A DNA stretch of 64,000 nt from Toxotes chatareus (GCA_016801885.1 CM028888.1:2030501-2094500), one strand, 5' to 3'; shown: positions 13,430-25,512, counted from the stretch's first letter. Notes: generated from the sequence alone by a model not told the origin. Numbers and translations are program-made.

Positions 13430-13800
13430 TCACAAAGGTCATGAAGCGATTAACGTTACCTCCCTTGAAAACCTCAAAAACCCTTGAATGAATTGTTGAA
13501 AACAAGATTTTAGCTTTGACACAGGACAGACTGGATCCTGTCCAGTTTGCTTATGACACAAGGAGAAGGGTTGAAGATGCTTCTGCAGCTCTGTTAAATC
13601 TTATTTTGAGGCTTCTGCTTCTCATTGATTTCCCTTCAGCTCCTCACACCCCTGCTCACCAGCAGTTTGGGATAAACTTCAATTTGGATTTTAACATTGT
13701 CTGTTGTGTAATTGACTTTTTGACAAACAGAGAGTTTGAGTAAATGTTTCTCTGTCTCGTACATTTTGATCTTCCACAGGGTCTCCTCACGCTGGCATAA
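13430..13800 (+). pseudogene. Degraded non-LTR retrotransposon reverse transcriptase fragment
   Basis: In one forward frame the conceptual protein contains VMK, then IVENKILAL, then LDPVQFAYDTRR.VEDA, and further on IDF.SA and VIDFLTNR. These are in the order found in the reverse transcriptase of L2/CR1/Rex-like LINEs (VMK..E, LDP.QFAY...R..EDA, .DFSSAFNT, ILDFLTNR). A stop falls between VMK and IVENK near 13,492, the frame drifts near the DFSSAFNT site, and a stop follows the last motif near 13,741. GGGTCTCCTCAC at about 13,780 resembles the start of the following GSPQG motif. The copy is therefore broken and inactive, with no endonuclease domain or 3' tail attached. It is independent of the oppositely oriented piece at 15.7-16.5 kb. 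The exact family cannot be named. Confidence 0.8.
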
Positions 13801-15717
13801 ACCTCTGATTATCATTTTTATTCATTTTCTTGTATTCACTGCTGTTTGGCTAAATTGTCCCCGTCAGGGACATCAAGGTTTTACTTAACTCTTTTCTCAA
13901 AAGATCAGTTACACTGTGGATCCAAACCTCATACGGTTGAAGAAAACCTCTGATGAACAACAAGGACATATCACGTTTTAGAAGTTAGCGTGTCTTTCGC
14001 TCTCTACATCAGTGACTCAGGTCTTTATCAGTAAACAGATCATTTATCTTCAGCAGAGGCTTAAAAACCCCAAAAACTCATCTTTTCCTGCCACAGCATC
14101 CTTAACTTTTTGTGTGTTTTTGCTGATAACACCACTGAGCTGTGCTCACCATGATTTGTGCTTTTAATCAGATGTACCTTCCAGCGAATGCAGCTCCCTC
14201 ATTAGCATTCAGTGTGTTCACCCCGGTGCAATGCTGGCCGCTCTCGTTCCCACTCGCAGCGCTGTCTTCTTCACTGTAGGATATGATACATAATGCATGT
14301 GCTCCAATGACTCCCATCCCGCTCTCCCTCTTTTTCCTCTTCTGTCTCCCCGTCCTGTGGTCCAGTGTGAATAATGGGGTAAAGGACGCAACATTAACAG
14401 AAGGAAAGAGATTCATTCCCTGCAAATGTAGAGGCTGACTGAGCCAAACTCAAGCCCCGTGTGAGCAGACATCAGCAAATATATAAATTACTTCATGCTA
14501 ATTTGGTTTACGTCAGTCATGTCATGTTGTCTGTGAGGACTGTCATACGCATTACATGAGACAGACACACAAACATGGGCTTATGATATAAATCTTAGCT
14601 TTTGACATTGTGTTTGTAGCTTCTGCCTGCGTTTGAAGACGAGTCTCTTCAGTGAAACTATGAAAACAGCTCAGTCTGTCCATCTATTGCTTTGCTGTGG
14701 ACACTGATAAACCTGGCTTTGAGTGTTTCATCTGAAACAGTTGCCCGTTTGCTCTTAGCTAGACTGACAGTACCTAATGTCAGTAAATTAGTTGCTGTTC
14801 AACAGCACAGCTTTTGGCAGTGCAGACTTTTCAGAATAAAGGCAGAGTGGTGCTCATCTGTCTGTCTTTCCTGTCACATTCCCTCTTGCTCTTCACATCC
14901 TTCTTCACATGGCATCTTGTATGTGGCAAATAATCCCCTTCAGAATGAAAAATCCATTACCACCGTTTACTTCTTCTCCCTCCGTCTCTGTCTCAGCGTT
15001 TCTCGCTGTTTCCAGCCTTCACAGTGCTTCTCTCTAAATAAACCTCATCAATCTACCGCAACAACAAAAGCCTCCACAGTCTTCAGAGATGGTCCACATC
15101 ATGCTCTGCTGCGCCTCAGACACACGCTAAGCTAAGACCTGGAGGTGAGGATTCAGACACAGTTTGGCCTGGCACAACAATTCCCTGACAGATGACGGAG
15201 AGCATGTTTCAGGCCAAGAAACCTCAATTCAAGGCTGCAACCTGCACAGTATAAAAACTAATCTGCCAGAGGATGTTACAGAGGGTGACATTACACTGCT
15301 CACAAAGGTCTTTTTGTTTTGAAAGGACACCAGAAGAACAACAGCGCTGGTAGTTTAAAGCAACCAGTGTTAATCCTACGTGATGTGTAATAGATAAGAT
15401 AAAGTAAACACAACAAAAAGAAAAAAAAGCTGCTTCATGTGCCGCTAAATGGTGATTTCATGAGTTTGTGAAGTCTCATTTACAGTTACAGTGGTACATT
15501 TGGGACACTCTGAAAACCAAACATCCAATTTCTCTGATAACCGAGAGGCAACTATTCTGTAAAATAAAAATTGTCTTTATTTTTTATGATGGAGTCAGTG
15601 CAAATGCCACTAATGGAAGCTGCACTGCCCACTCATGGATGCTTATTTGAAAATGGCTTCTGTAAGACTCATTAGCATTCATTTCATGCAGGAGGGAGAG
15701 AGAGATAAAGAGGGAGA
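13801..15717. other. Sequence between two retrotransposon fragments
   Basis: No host exon is recognised. The start may still be decayed LINE sequence continuing from the reverse transcriptase fragment, but I could not follow its motifs past about 13,800. The forward frame at 14,692-15,135 (147 codons) shows no domain and overlaps ordinary pyrimidine-rich DNA. Confidence 0.55.
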
Positions 15718-16515
15718 GGAAGATTCAGATTCAAACAACTGTATTGATCCCAGGAAGAGCAATTCATTTGCAACTTAAACAGTCCATATACACAACTTCA
15801 AAACTCACAGGTAGTTAAATGCCAGAAGCAACAGATCTACACGGGTCTGTACGAGGGAACAACTAACAACTAACACAAAGAAACTGAGTTTGAAAAGCGT
15901 GTAACAGCCTTTGAAAATGACAACTGTCGATGTTCAGCAGGCTGACAGCAGCAGGAACAAGGAGCGGCAGTTTGATCCCCTGAGGACACGGTCCCATGCC
16001 GGCCTGAGGGCATCGCAGTGAATTCACTGGACAGATCATGTTCAGATTGGCTGCATGTTTCTCCCACAGGGAGCACAAGTCTCTCTGCTGGACTCCAATC
16101 ATCTCAGAGCAAACTTTCCCTTTTCATGTCCTTCACTGACAGAACGTTAGAAGACTTTCAATGAATGACTGGTTAAAAATGACATAAAACAGTATCGCAG
16201 ATACAAAAAGAGTTAAATTTCTGCATCAAGTGAATTGTTTGTTCACACTTGAGAATCAACTCTTTGTTTACACTGAACTTCACTTAAGAGTCGAACGCTG
16301 TTCCTCGAAACCTTCGTGTCCACAATTTGAACATCTTCACTTTGTGTAATACCAGCTTTTGGTTTGTCACTATTCTGATTAAAATGAGTCATTAAGTCCT
16401 TGGTATTTGATACGTTAAGATCAAGGAAATTATCATCACACCATTTAACAATGGCAGGTAGGACACAGCCATAATCTGACTCCGAGCCCTGAGGAAGCAA
16501 CAGCTTCTTCCAAAT
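15718..16515 (-). mobile_element. 5'-truncated non-LTR retrotransposon, C-terminal part of RT plus 3' tail
   Basis: Read on the minus strand, three frames in order give the C-terminal half of an L2/CR1/Rex-type ORF2. Around 16,460-16,320 lies IVKWCDDNFLDLNVSNTKDL followed by VQIVDTK. Around 16,280-16,180 lies LILK.EQTIHLMQKFNSF. Around 16,100-15,870 lies IGVQQRDLCSLWE, then HDLSSEF..MPSGR, the characteristic end of this ORF. Shifts between frames and internal stops show it is dead. The 3' end carries a TTGATCC-containing tail and a repeated GAATCT unit at about 15,722-15,733 (seen as AGATTCAGATTC on +). The element is truncated at its 5' end near 16,515, as is usual after incomplete reverse transcription. 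Confidence 0.85.
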
Positions 16516-17229
16516 TCAACATCGAAAGCTGATCAGCTAATTTAAAGTAAGACGCAAGACTGAGCAGTGATAACCTGATAACAATGAACTTCATCAAACA
16601 CTTCTGATGTATTTAAGTTGTCCTTAGATGCTAAAAAGTATGATTGAATGCAAAGCATTGTTTGCAGAATTGTCTGATATATATTTTACTTGCCTCAGTA
16701 CAGTACAGTGTATGGGCAACCACAATATCCACAGACAGGCAGAGACACACACAAGCAGCCCACACAGTCACATCTGTGTTAGATAAGGAGCTGAAGTGGA
16801 GGGCTGGTCATAATTTCACTGCAGCCGGCCGAGCATCTTCTGAGGTTAAAAAGTCGACTGCTCTGAGCGACTTCAATCTGCCCTGGTGCTACTGGAGCAC
16901 AGGAAGCCATGCCTCTGCCCAATTTAATCTTCAATGTAATCCACAGCCCAACTGCTTTCCCAGCACCGCCATGTGCACCCACCGCCCGAGCCGCTTGGCA
17001 GCGGAAAAGAAGCACAGAAGTGGTCAAAGAGGCGAGATTTTGTCACTTAGTGCTCAGCAGAGCAGTGCTTTTGAATTCAGGCGGCCTGAAACTTTTATGG
17101 ATTTGTCTCGCTTAATACCAAATCTCACAGGCGAGTGAGGCTGCACAGACGTGTGTGACAAGGGACGGTTTCAGCAAACTAAGGACACTGGTGCTGTGTT
17201 TATGAAGACAAACACACATAGGTTGTGTT

Positions 17230-17263
17230 TATTGTTATTATTATTATTATCACTATTATTATT
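17230..17263. repeat. (TTA)n microsatellite, imperfect
   Basis: This is a run of ATT/TTA trinucleotides interrupted once by CAC. Confidence 0.9.
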
Positions 17264-17584
17264 GACAGATTTCCTGATTTTATTTGTTTGGGTTGTTCGT
17301 TGTTATACAAACATTTTTATGAAGGCTGTGAAAATACACATCAGGACAGATGCGTTGTAGACAGTGATGAAGGACCGCTAAAGGTGAACAGCAAATTCAG
17401 TTGTATAACGTTTACATAAAGGTTCAAATTTCAAACTGAGGACATGTAAGACATCAGAGATTTAGTGTGATGATTGCAACTCTTACTGTGGAGAGGGGTT
17501 ATAGTGACCTTACAGGAGCGATATTTTCATTTGGAAAACAGCTCAAGGTTTATCAGTGTGTACAGAGGTTTTAAACTGATACAC

Positions 17585-17870
17585 CCTGAAACTTTAATGG
17601 ATTAGTCTCACTCATTACACTGTCTGCCTGCTCTACTTACCAAGATACATGTTTATCTTTGAAAAGGAGAGAAGGTTATCAAGCTCGGGGTAAATTATTT
17701 TACCTGTGGCTCTGGAGCTTTATGGTGATAGTCAAGGTGAGGGAAAATTGAAATTTTAATGAATTAGTTCTACATGCTGCATTATGGTGGTTTATGCACA
17801 TAGATGGGTCGGGCACAGGTTATCAAGATAAGGATAAATCACATGGTATGAAGACGCTCAAGGTGAGGGT
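17585..17870. repeat. Diverged two-unit tandem duplication
   Basis: Unit A (17,585-17,745) and unit B (17,749-17,870) carry the same three blocks in the same order. The first is TGAAACTTTAATGGATTAG versus TGAAATTTTAATGAATTAG. The second is GGTTATCAAG (17,674 and 17,818) followed by a TAAAT word. The third is TCAAGGTGAGGG (17,732 and 17,858). Spacing is shorter in unit B, consistent with deletions. The first block also occurs at 17,085-17,118 (29 of 34 bases equal to unit A). This is an old tandem duplication that is not low complexity. Confidence 0.65.
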
Positions 17871-18185
17871 AGAACTGTTGTCATCTGGGAATGAGAAATG
17901 TGAGACCAAAACTTTCACTGAAAATCTCACACCATTCGGCTGTGAACACACTCCCCATGAGACACACATGCACCTGCATTCCCAGAGAGACACAAAAGCC
18001 ATCGAATAAATGGATGAAACAACGAAGGGGAAGAGACAGCCTGCTTTAGTATAAGTTGAATGTTTGGTATCAGTGAGGCTGCAGATCTTCCTTTACAAAA
18101 AAAAAAAAAAAAAAAAAGCTCTGCAAAGTAAGGATGGAGAGAAGATGAGATGGCTTCTAAAACCCAACACTGTTTCACAGTGAAA

Positions 18186-18246
18186 CACAACAGAACACAA
18201 CACAACACAGCACAGCACAACACAGCACAGCACAGCACAGCACAGC
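18186..18246. repeat. (CACAG)n minisatellite-like array
   Basis: The array is built from CACAG and CACAA pentamers for about 60 bases and becomes more uniform towards its right end. Confidence 0.9.
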
Positions 18247-18901
18247 AAGGCAGCTACAGCCCCTCAGGAACAGGAAGTAAACAGCAGTCAGGGAGCTAAA
18301 GGTCAGCAGCTCTTAGCCTTTATGTGTCCATCACCTAAATGCATGTTTTGATACATCAGTTAATATCAGGGGGTAAATGGCACGTGGTCAATTCTCTGAT
18401 CCGGTGACTTGAATGTTCATTCCATTGTAGTTGTGAATGGAAGAAATCATTCATTCATCTGTGTACAGCTGAATCTTTTAAAGCCACATCTGAAGCATGT
18501 TGCAGTTGCAGTAAACAGTTTTACAGACCAGCTCTGCTTAATCTTGAACGATGACTCTGAAGCTGTTTTAATCAATTTTGGCCAAATTCAAAACATCAAA
18601 ACAGAAAACATCAGCTAAAAACCACTGGCTTTCAATGTTGTTTCCACTCATGTGGCAGCGAACCTTAGCTTATTTACATATTCAGCAAATGCAGAGCAAC
18701 AATGCATTGTCTGTGTGTAACTGATAAACGTATTTACTCTACTTTGAGCTTTGGTCTCCACCAGCTCCTAAGATATGGATATTTAGTTTCTAAATGCTCC
18801 ACTTGGTTCAACAGCATAAAAATGTATATCAAGATGATAGATTCATGTATATTTACTGGTGAATTTCCACAATTCTGTACCAATAAGCAGAATAAGCATA
18901 G

Positions 18902-19439
18902 TGTCATGAGGCACCTCTGCTGCCTCTGGGGCTATCTTTTTCTTCTGTGTGTATGTGTGGGTGTGTGTGTGCACATCTTTGGTGTGGGTGTGTTTTTTAG
19001 GTAGTGGATTCCGGGGCAGCTCCTCCCTACTCTATCCTCCTGATCAGGCTGATTTCACACACCTGGGCGCAATCAGTCTCCCCTCAAACTATAAGAGGCT
19101 CAGCGTTCCTGTCTACCCTCGCCAGATTGTACTGTCATCTTCTCTGGTGACTAGTTCTCTGCACTCACCCTCGTGACTTCTACTTGTGAATTAACTTACC
19201 TGATCTTTTTTTGGTTTTAATCGCTCTGCTACCTTCTAACCTACGTGCTTCTCTTCTCTGCAGTCACCTCCGGCCTCTATCCTTCTGCCATCTCGCCGCT
19301 GTGACAGCCAATCCACCCACCCTGCCCTGGATTCCCTCCTCTACCTGTTTCTTTCCCTTTTTGCACTTTGTGAATAAACTGTTTGAACTCTACTCATCTG
19401 TCTGCTTTTCCTGGCCTGTATCATTGACTCGGCATAACA
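18902..19439 (+). mobile_element. Solo LTR with 5-bp target-site duplication
   Basis: The 538-bp element starts TGTCATGAGG and ends GGCATAACA, giving TG...CA ends that form an imperfect inverted terminus. CATAG stands immediately before (18,897-18,901) and after it (19,440-19,444), a clean non-repetitive 5-bp target-site duplication. A TATAAG box lies at 19,090 and AATAAA at 19,373, 61 bp before the end. The TATA-to-polyadenylation distance (283 bp) is close to that in the solo LTR at 8.1-8.6 kb (271 bp). The middle of the element is otherwise diverged from that one, so they are relatives or merely share architecture. No internal retroelement genes are adjacent. Confidence 0.85.
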
Positions 19440-20110
19440 CATAGTTTAGTGTGTCTGTTAGTGTCATAGTGCCTGTTCAGTTCTAAAGAATGTCCTTCAG
19501 TGGCACTAAGTGAATAAAATTAATCAGTCTGTTGCATTGCATCAGAGCCGATAATCTTTTTGTCCGTATTCAGGGAAACTGTGAGAAGGAAACCAGCTTA
19601 GATTCTGTGTGATACCAAGAAAAAAGTGTCCTAAGGCAGAGACATTAAAATAAAATGCATGATAAATAAATGCAGGGAATTTGAATGCAGTGATACTGGA
19701 GGTTAGATGGACAATAAAAGCACCAAAGCATGAAACTGTGATGCCAACAAAAGATGCTGCTACTGCACACAAAAATGCTGGAATTGTTTCGTGTACATGG
19801 AGAGACAACTCTGCTGCAGTGTACTTTAGGCTGTGCAGACAAAGTGGCAGTTACAGATGTGAATCAGGTAATCTCATAAACATGTAAAAAGGACCTTGTG
19901 TAGAACCTGTATGGCAGTCCTTGACTCAGCGGACAAATCTGTTAGCCTGTTTACCACTTTACTTTCTTTCAAACAAATTAAATTAAGCTTTGTCAAAACA
20001 GGGACTGAGAGAGACTGACTTGAACAACGCTCGATCTTTATCCATCATTCAGCTGCTGCTGCTTCCAGCCATCTTCATTTGCTCACTGTCATTGTGCAAA
20101 TCACACTGAG

Positions 20111-20500
20111 TGTCACATCCAGCTCCTGAGTCAGGTCCTGTTTGTCTGTTTGTTCCTTGATACCAGTTTAGTTAGTTTCCTGTTTTACTTTGAAATTACT
20201 AGCCCCTTTGTCTTTTTTGTAGATACACTTCCTGTCCTCCTTTGTTTCCCGCTTCTGTGATTACCTGTCCCGCCCCTAATGTGTTGCACCTGTGTCTAAT
20301 TGTTTCCCCGCCTCCTAGTGTATTTAAGTCTTGGTCTCTCCTTTGTTCTCTGCCAGATCATCTTTGTCTGTATAATCAAGCGTTCCAGCAATTGTTCCCT
20401 CTGTTACTCCCTGTGTGTTTTGACCTGGTTTGTTCTCCTTGCAGTTTTTGCCTTTGCCTTATGATTTTGATACCCCTGCTCTGCCTTGTACAGCAGTACA
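20111..20500 (+). mobile_element. LTR-like interspersed repeat fragment
   Basis: The segment begins TGTCACATCC, is pyrimidine-rich, and has the words CCTGTTTTACTTTGAA, CCGCCTCCTAGTGTATTTAAGTC (TATA-like box at 20,321) and TTTTGCCTTTGCCTTATGATTTTGA, in an order I recall from abundant teleost LTR-like repeats. I could not find a matching target duplication or an AATAAA-containing right end, so the right part appears lost or replaced. Class assignment is tentative. The 182-codon frame at 20,242-20,790 overlaps it and is not a gene. Confidence 0.45.
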
Positions 20501-20908
20501 ATAAGACAATAAGACTGGTGCAAATACAGATTATATCATGGTATATTTTGGGCTTTGTTGGTAAAGAGGTTTATGTGTACATGGGTAAAGAGGGTGTGCT
20601 TGAAGAACAGGGCAGTGGGTGTGCTTGTGTAACTGTTTATGAGTTTTTATTAAGAAACAACAGTTTTTCTACAGTTTTTGGACTCAATAGGTTTCTTCTT
20701 TTACAAACTATTTCCCCAGCCTTGGAAAAAAACCCGTTCAGATGGCACAGATGCTCTGATTCTCCAAAAATACACTATCAACACTACTAACTCTCAAAAC
20801 ACCTAACACAACAAACCGACATGCTCTGCAAAGAAAAATTCAAATGACCGCCACTATACAGAGCTATCCTACCTGTGAACACACCCTGAGTCAGGGTGCT
20901 GTTTCTAC

Positions 20909-20947
20909 ATGCATATGCATATGCTACATGCATTGGCATATGCCAAT
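20909..20947. promoter_or_regulatory. Clustered octamer-type palindromes (MORE-like site)
   Basis: ATGCATATGCAT at 20,909-20,920 is a perfect palindrome and equals the published MORE element bound by dimers of POU-family (Oct) factors. It is followed at 20,932-20,947 by a second perfect 16-bp palindrome, ATTGGCATATGCCAAT, containing NFI/CCAAT-like half sites. Whether this is bound in the animal is inference. Confidence 0.4.
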
Positions 20948-22262
20948 GGGCCAATTTCCCACACCGTAATATGATAGATAATCGTAAACAGTTTAGCAGT
21001 GCAGATGATTTTCTTTTCAGCCACCACTGATCTGTCCGTGCCAAAAGCCACCACTGTCAACGTGTTTAATCAGCTTAAAGCTCTTCAATACAAGTCTCAA
21101 GTGAAAGTTTTAATTAGAGGACGTTTGGATTTTTGTTTTGTTTCAATCTAATATTTCTTAAATTATCTTGCTATTGATTATGTTTAAGGAAAGTAAGTGT
21201 GTTTGTTTGTTTTTCCTTCGAGTTCAAACTTAAAATCAGGCAGAGCCGCACAATCATCTCTACAACAGCACAGTGAAGCCCTTCTTCTCAAACATTTACA
21301 TTGATGCGGTTTGATATCCGTTCAGAATTGGAGTGTGTTTCAATACCCAACCAAAAAAAACTTTTCATTCCCCCTCTCTCTGTTTGTCTGCTCTGTTACA
21401 GTCTCTCTGCTCTCAGAGCCCCTCTGGTTCCCACTTATCAGTCATTTATTCTCTAATCTCTCCATCCAGGAGCAGCCTTGGTCTGGTTCCATATGGCTGA
21501 GTGCTGAGGTGGCAGTTGGCCCTTTATCAAAGCTCAGACTGCGGCCAGGTTACACACCAACATGCATATGGCGACAAATCAGCATGCAGCAGGGTGAACA
21601 AAGAGTAACACACGTTAGTGGGCGTACACACACGTGAAGTATGAAAAAAAGTTTGACCATTCGGCCTTTAGAACAAAAAAAAAATCTACAAGACCCATGG
21701 AACCAATGCGCGTCCAGTCAGTGGGAGATCTGTGAAACATGCAGGATGGTTGAGTCTGCTGAGGACGCTAACCCAGGCAGTGCTGCTTGGTCGGGCCTGT
21801 TAATAGCTTCCCAAAGTTCAAACTTGGTGGAGTTTAAGTTTTGGTAGAGATACAGATAAAGGGTCACTAAGCACTGTTAGATAAGATTTTTTTTTTTTTT
21901 AATCAGTATCTGAAGAAATCAGACATGTTTAATGGCTGTGAGATCTATGAGTTTGTACAGTTTGGTGCAGATTGTGATTATAATCCAGATCTGTACTTTG
22001 TTCAGTGACATAAATAATTTTATGTTATCAGATTACTTTCTCTCTATATTTTTCTAAGAGCTGGACAGACAGTGTAGGATTGTTTGGCCTTGGTGGAGGA
22101 ATGCTTTCCGCTGATTGCCATTTTATCTTCGGTCATTGCACCGAAGTTTAGCCACTTACCGCCATCTCGAAACATAACGTGTGTTTAGTTTAAACCAAGC
22201 TGCTGTTCATGCTGACAATTTGTAAAAATGTGTAAAAAAAAAAAAAAAAACCTCAAGATGGT

Positions 22263-22264
<2 letters not shown>

Positions 22265-22295
<31 letters not shown>
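22265..22295. repeat. (CA)n microsatellite
   Basis: An uninterrupted CA tract of about 31 bases, 14 bases after a 17-base A run at 22,234-22,250. Confidence 0.95.
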
Positions 22296-22296
<1 letters not shown>

Positions 22297-25187
22297 AAGC
22301 TCCATTGTGTAGTCAAATCCCTTCTACTCAAGCATCAGCAGCCATTGTGTTTGAGTCCCATTGTTGGAATCAACAAGTGATTAAATGAGTATTACAGCAG
22401 TGAAAGGAGAGGACCCCGCTGACAGTAATCACGGCTGGTGTGTGATAATAATGAAGGATAACGGACAGTGCAGCTCATCCAGCTGGCTGTGCTCAGGCCA
22501 GACCAGCAGCCACAGAGGGACAAAGACCAGAGACCACAAAGGAAAACAAAGAATCCTTAATAACCATCAGTGCCTGTCAGTGTTGCCTGCAGCAGCTGAA
22601 CAGCCTGACCTGTGCTCTGCTGTGTGTCTGTCATGTGCTTTGTCAGCGTGTCTGTCATTTTGTTCATGTGATGCCACTTCCTTCCAAGCTCAGCGGCACT
22701 GAAGAGGGAGCGCTGTGATACAGCCGGAGATCAACAGCATCAACACACGGATTCATCGGTTCATAAAGATGTGCTTATTCTTTTACGTGAATGTCTAAAA
22801 ACACATAAACACAAACAAACTGGTTATTATCTTTTTCCATTTCCTCATCAAACATACATACATAACATCAAATAAAAAAGGTTCCTACAAAGATGACAAC
22901 AATACACCTGCTGTCATGGTGAAAACCAATACTGAGGCCCAGATAACCATGGATGTGAACAGCTGAGGAGTTTCGCCATTAAACGCTGCACTTCAATTTA
23001 GGTGGAAACAGGCAGCTCAAGACTCAATAGTTCAGCACAGCAGAGGATTGCATCTTTGAAAATGATACTACTTTGTGACTAAAGCATCCGACTTTGAAAA
23101 TCACTTCAATACCCCTGCCACAGAGAGTTCCATTTTCATGCTAACAATCATTTTGTTGGAACAGGCGTCCCATTTTCAAATGGTGAATATCTCACTGTGA
23201 AATGAAGCTTTTCAGAGGAGGAATTCGCTATTTGTTGTGATTACACTTGAATGTCAAACAGTTGCAGCAGCTATATGATTACTGCCTCCTGATTCACAGG
23301 CTGGCGACGTGCTCCTCCTCAGCCTTTTACACCTGGGTACCAAATATAACGGCAAAGAAAAAAAAGACGCACACATGAAAAGTGTCTCATTCATGAATTC
23401 ATTTTATTTATGTGGAACACTCATGTGCCTGTTGAATTCATGTTTTCATGGAAATGAGAGTCATAAGTGAAGATGTAAAGCAGTGAACACAGGATGAAAC
23501 GGTTAGAAATCCGATCAAGACTTTTACCGGAAGACATTTCCACTTGAACATTTAAAATAGAAATCGGGTTATTTTGTCTTCTGTGCTTCTTACACATTGT
23601 TTTTTTTTACTCTTAAAAAGTTTCTTCTGTTTCTCTCATGTCTCTCTCTTCCTTCCTTGAAGTTCAAGTTCATATATGTTTCATGTGCATGAATGGGTAA
23701 AAGGCTTTGCTGCAACAAGAGGGAAGATGACATAACATGAGGAAAACAGTGAAGAGGTCATGTTTAAAACAAATGTTGATTAATTAGTAAAATAGAAATG
23801 TCAGACAGAAATTCATGCATGCGCACATTTCTCATAACAATTCTTATGATTTATTTCACATGTGATGGACTCACTGTTGCACACTCACAGAGAGTCTGCA
23901 CCACTTCAGCATTCATACCGGTTTCATTTCCTGCACCCTGAATACAAGAGTGGCCCAGATGAGCAACATCTACATACACACATATTTACCACAGCTTTCC
24001 AATAACTTTAACAATTAAGTATACTGCTGTAAAACATACCTTTTAAAAAATAGTACATAACAGTTTCATCACTAGAGACAGCAGCTTTATGCAGCCGTTT
24101 GAACTCTGCCGGTGTTTGTAGCCTGCATACACAGAGAAAGGTCAGCAGACAATAAGAAATTGCATAGAAGAGACAAATGTGTGTTTGTAGTGAGAGTAAG
24201 ACACAGCTACCGAGGTTTGCTCCCTGAGAGATTTGAAATGTTGACCTGGATTTTCTCTCTCAGACTAACATGGAGCCGTGGAGAGTGAGGGAACTATCTG
24301 CAGTGAGTGACAGGGCCGCTCAGTCACACAGCATCTAGTGTTCATTAGTGAAAGTGCATCCAAAAACGTCCACCCTGGGCCTCAGCATTCAGCTGAGGTG
24401 GCTGCTGTTTGATGATGATGATGCATATGGTGCATACATCCGCTCTTAATATGGTTTATTCACTTGCTTAAGCTTGTTAGTTGTATGGTGTCAGTTTTCT
24501 GCACCAACTAATCAGGTGTACAGTTTTCACGTGCAGGTTGTTCAGTGGATCAGGACTCTGAAGGTTTAATTTAGCATCTTAATCCAAACTCACTTGTCTT
24601 TCCTTCCTTTGATGAATCTCACTATGTGACTTTGAAATAGACTATTTTTCACTCATTAAAAAGACAAACAGGTGCAGCTGAGAGGATGAGGAGGTCTTCC
24701 AGTCTTATCGTCTCCTCACTCTTCATCTCAAACACAGTCTCACTTTCTTTGTATCCCTGCAAACTCTTCTCTCTGTCTTTTGCCCCTTTTTCCTCACCAC
24801 CTCTCTCTGTCTGTGTCTCTGCACCAGGCACAATTAATCGCCCACAAACTGTTGTTTACACAGTCTGATGGTTTGAACAGACGGAAGTGTCTCTGAGGCA
24901 AAGATCGAACTCTCCGCCTCAGCAGAAACAGAGAGGCCTGTGATAAGAAGAGATGAGAGGGAAGAGTTTTACTCCTGTGGGCCCTGGAGGGGGAAAGTTC
25001 AGTCGCACATTTTGGATTGCCACAGATTTTTAATGTGTTTTATTTTCCATGAAATTCATGTGATTAACTTGAGCTTTTGATAGAAGAACAAATAGTTTTA
25101 GGTTTTCTCTCTTTTCTCTCTCCTTTACTTTGAATTGAGTTTTACCACATTTTCACCTTTTCTCAATCATTGATAGTAGGAAGCAAG

Positions 25188-25252
25188 AGGAGGAGGAGGA
25201 GGAGGAGGAGGGGGAGGAGGAGGAGGAGGAGGGGGAGGGAGGAGGAGGAGGA
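25188..25252. repeat. (GGA)n polypurine array
   Basis: About 65 bases are purine only, mostly GGA triplets with GGGGGA interruptions. Such tracts can form triplex or G-quadruplex structures. The glutamate/serine-rich frames across it are a by-product of the repeat. Confidence 0.95.
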
Positions 25253-25512
25253 GAGAGCTGAGAGACGAAGAAGGAGGGATAAGATGTAGTTACATGAGCA
25301 ACTGGCCCATCAGGTCTTACTGATTTTCGTGTTCTGGGACACCACACATCAGATCACTTCCCTGAACTCACATCGAAAACGACGTGAAGTTTGTGGAGCA
25401 GCGTTTTACATGTGATTTCACATGTTTAATATTCTTTAATATTTCAGTTCTGAAGTGAAACATTTCAATTTAATTCATCACAAATCAATAAAAAAAAACT
25501 CAGCCAACAGCC

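Larger units (their letters stand above)
16516..18901. other. Intergenic DNA with a diverged tandem duplication and low-complexity tracts
   Basis: No host exon is recognised. The 164-codon frame at 16,644-17,138 has no domain. The stretch holds a TTA-rich microsatellite at 17,230-17,263, a diverged tandem duplication at about 17,585-17,870 with a partial earlier copy at 17,085-17,118, a 21-base A run at 18,097-18,117 and a CACAG-type array at 18,186-18,246. Confidence 0.65.

Noticed and set aside
13430..16515. Single twin-primed LINE insertion
   Set aside because: In twin priming the inverted 5' piece lies on the 5' side of the 3' piece. Here it lies beyond the 3' tail, about 1.9 kb away.
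16644..17138. 164-codon forward open frame
   Set aside because: No domain, signal peptide with mature domain, or homolog is recognisable. This length is expected by chance in 64 kb of six frames with near-cognate starts.
20242..20790. 182-codon forward open frame
   Set aside because: It overlaps an LTR-like repeat, has no recognisable domain and no splice or codon support.
20106..20890. CTGAG as target duplication of an LTR spanning 20,111-20,885
   Set aside because: The right-hand CTGAG is preceded by CC, not CA, and sits in its own ACCCTGAGTCAGGGT palindrome. The internal sequence lacks a polyadenylation signal at the expected place.
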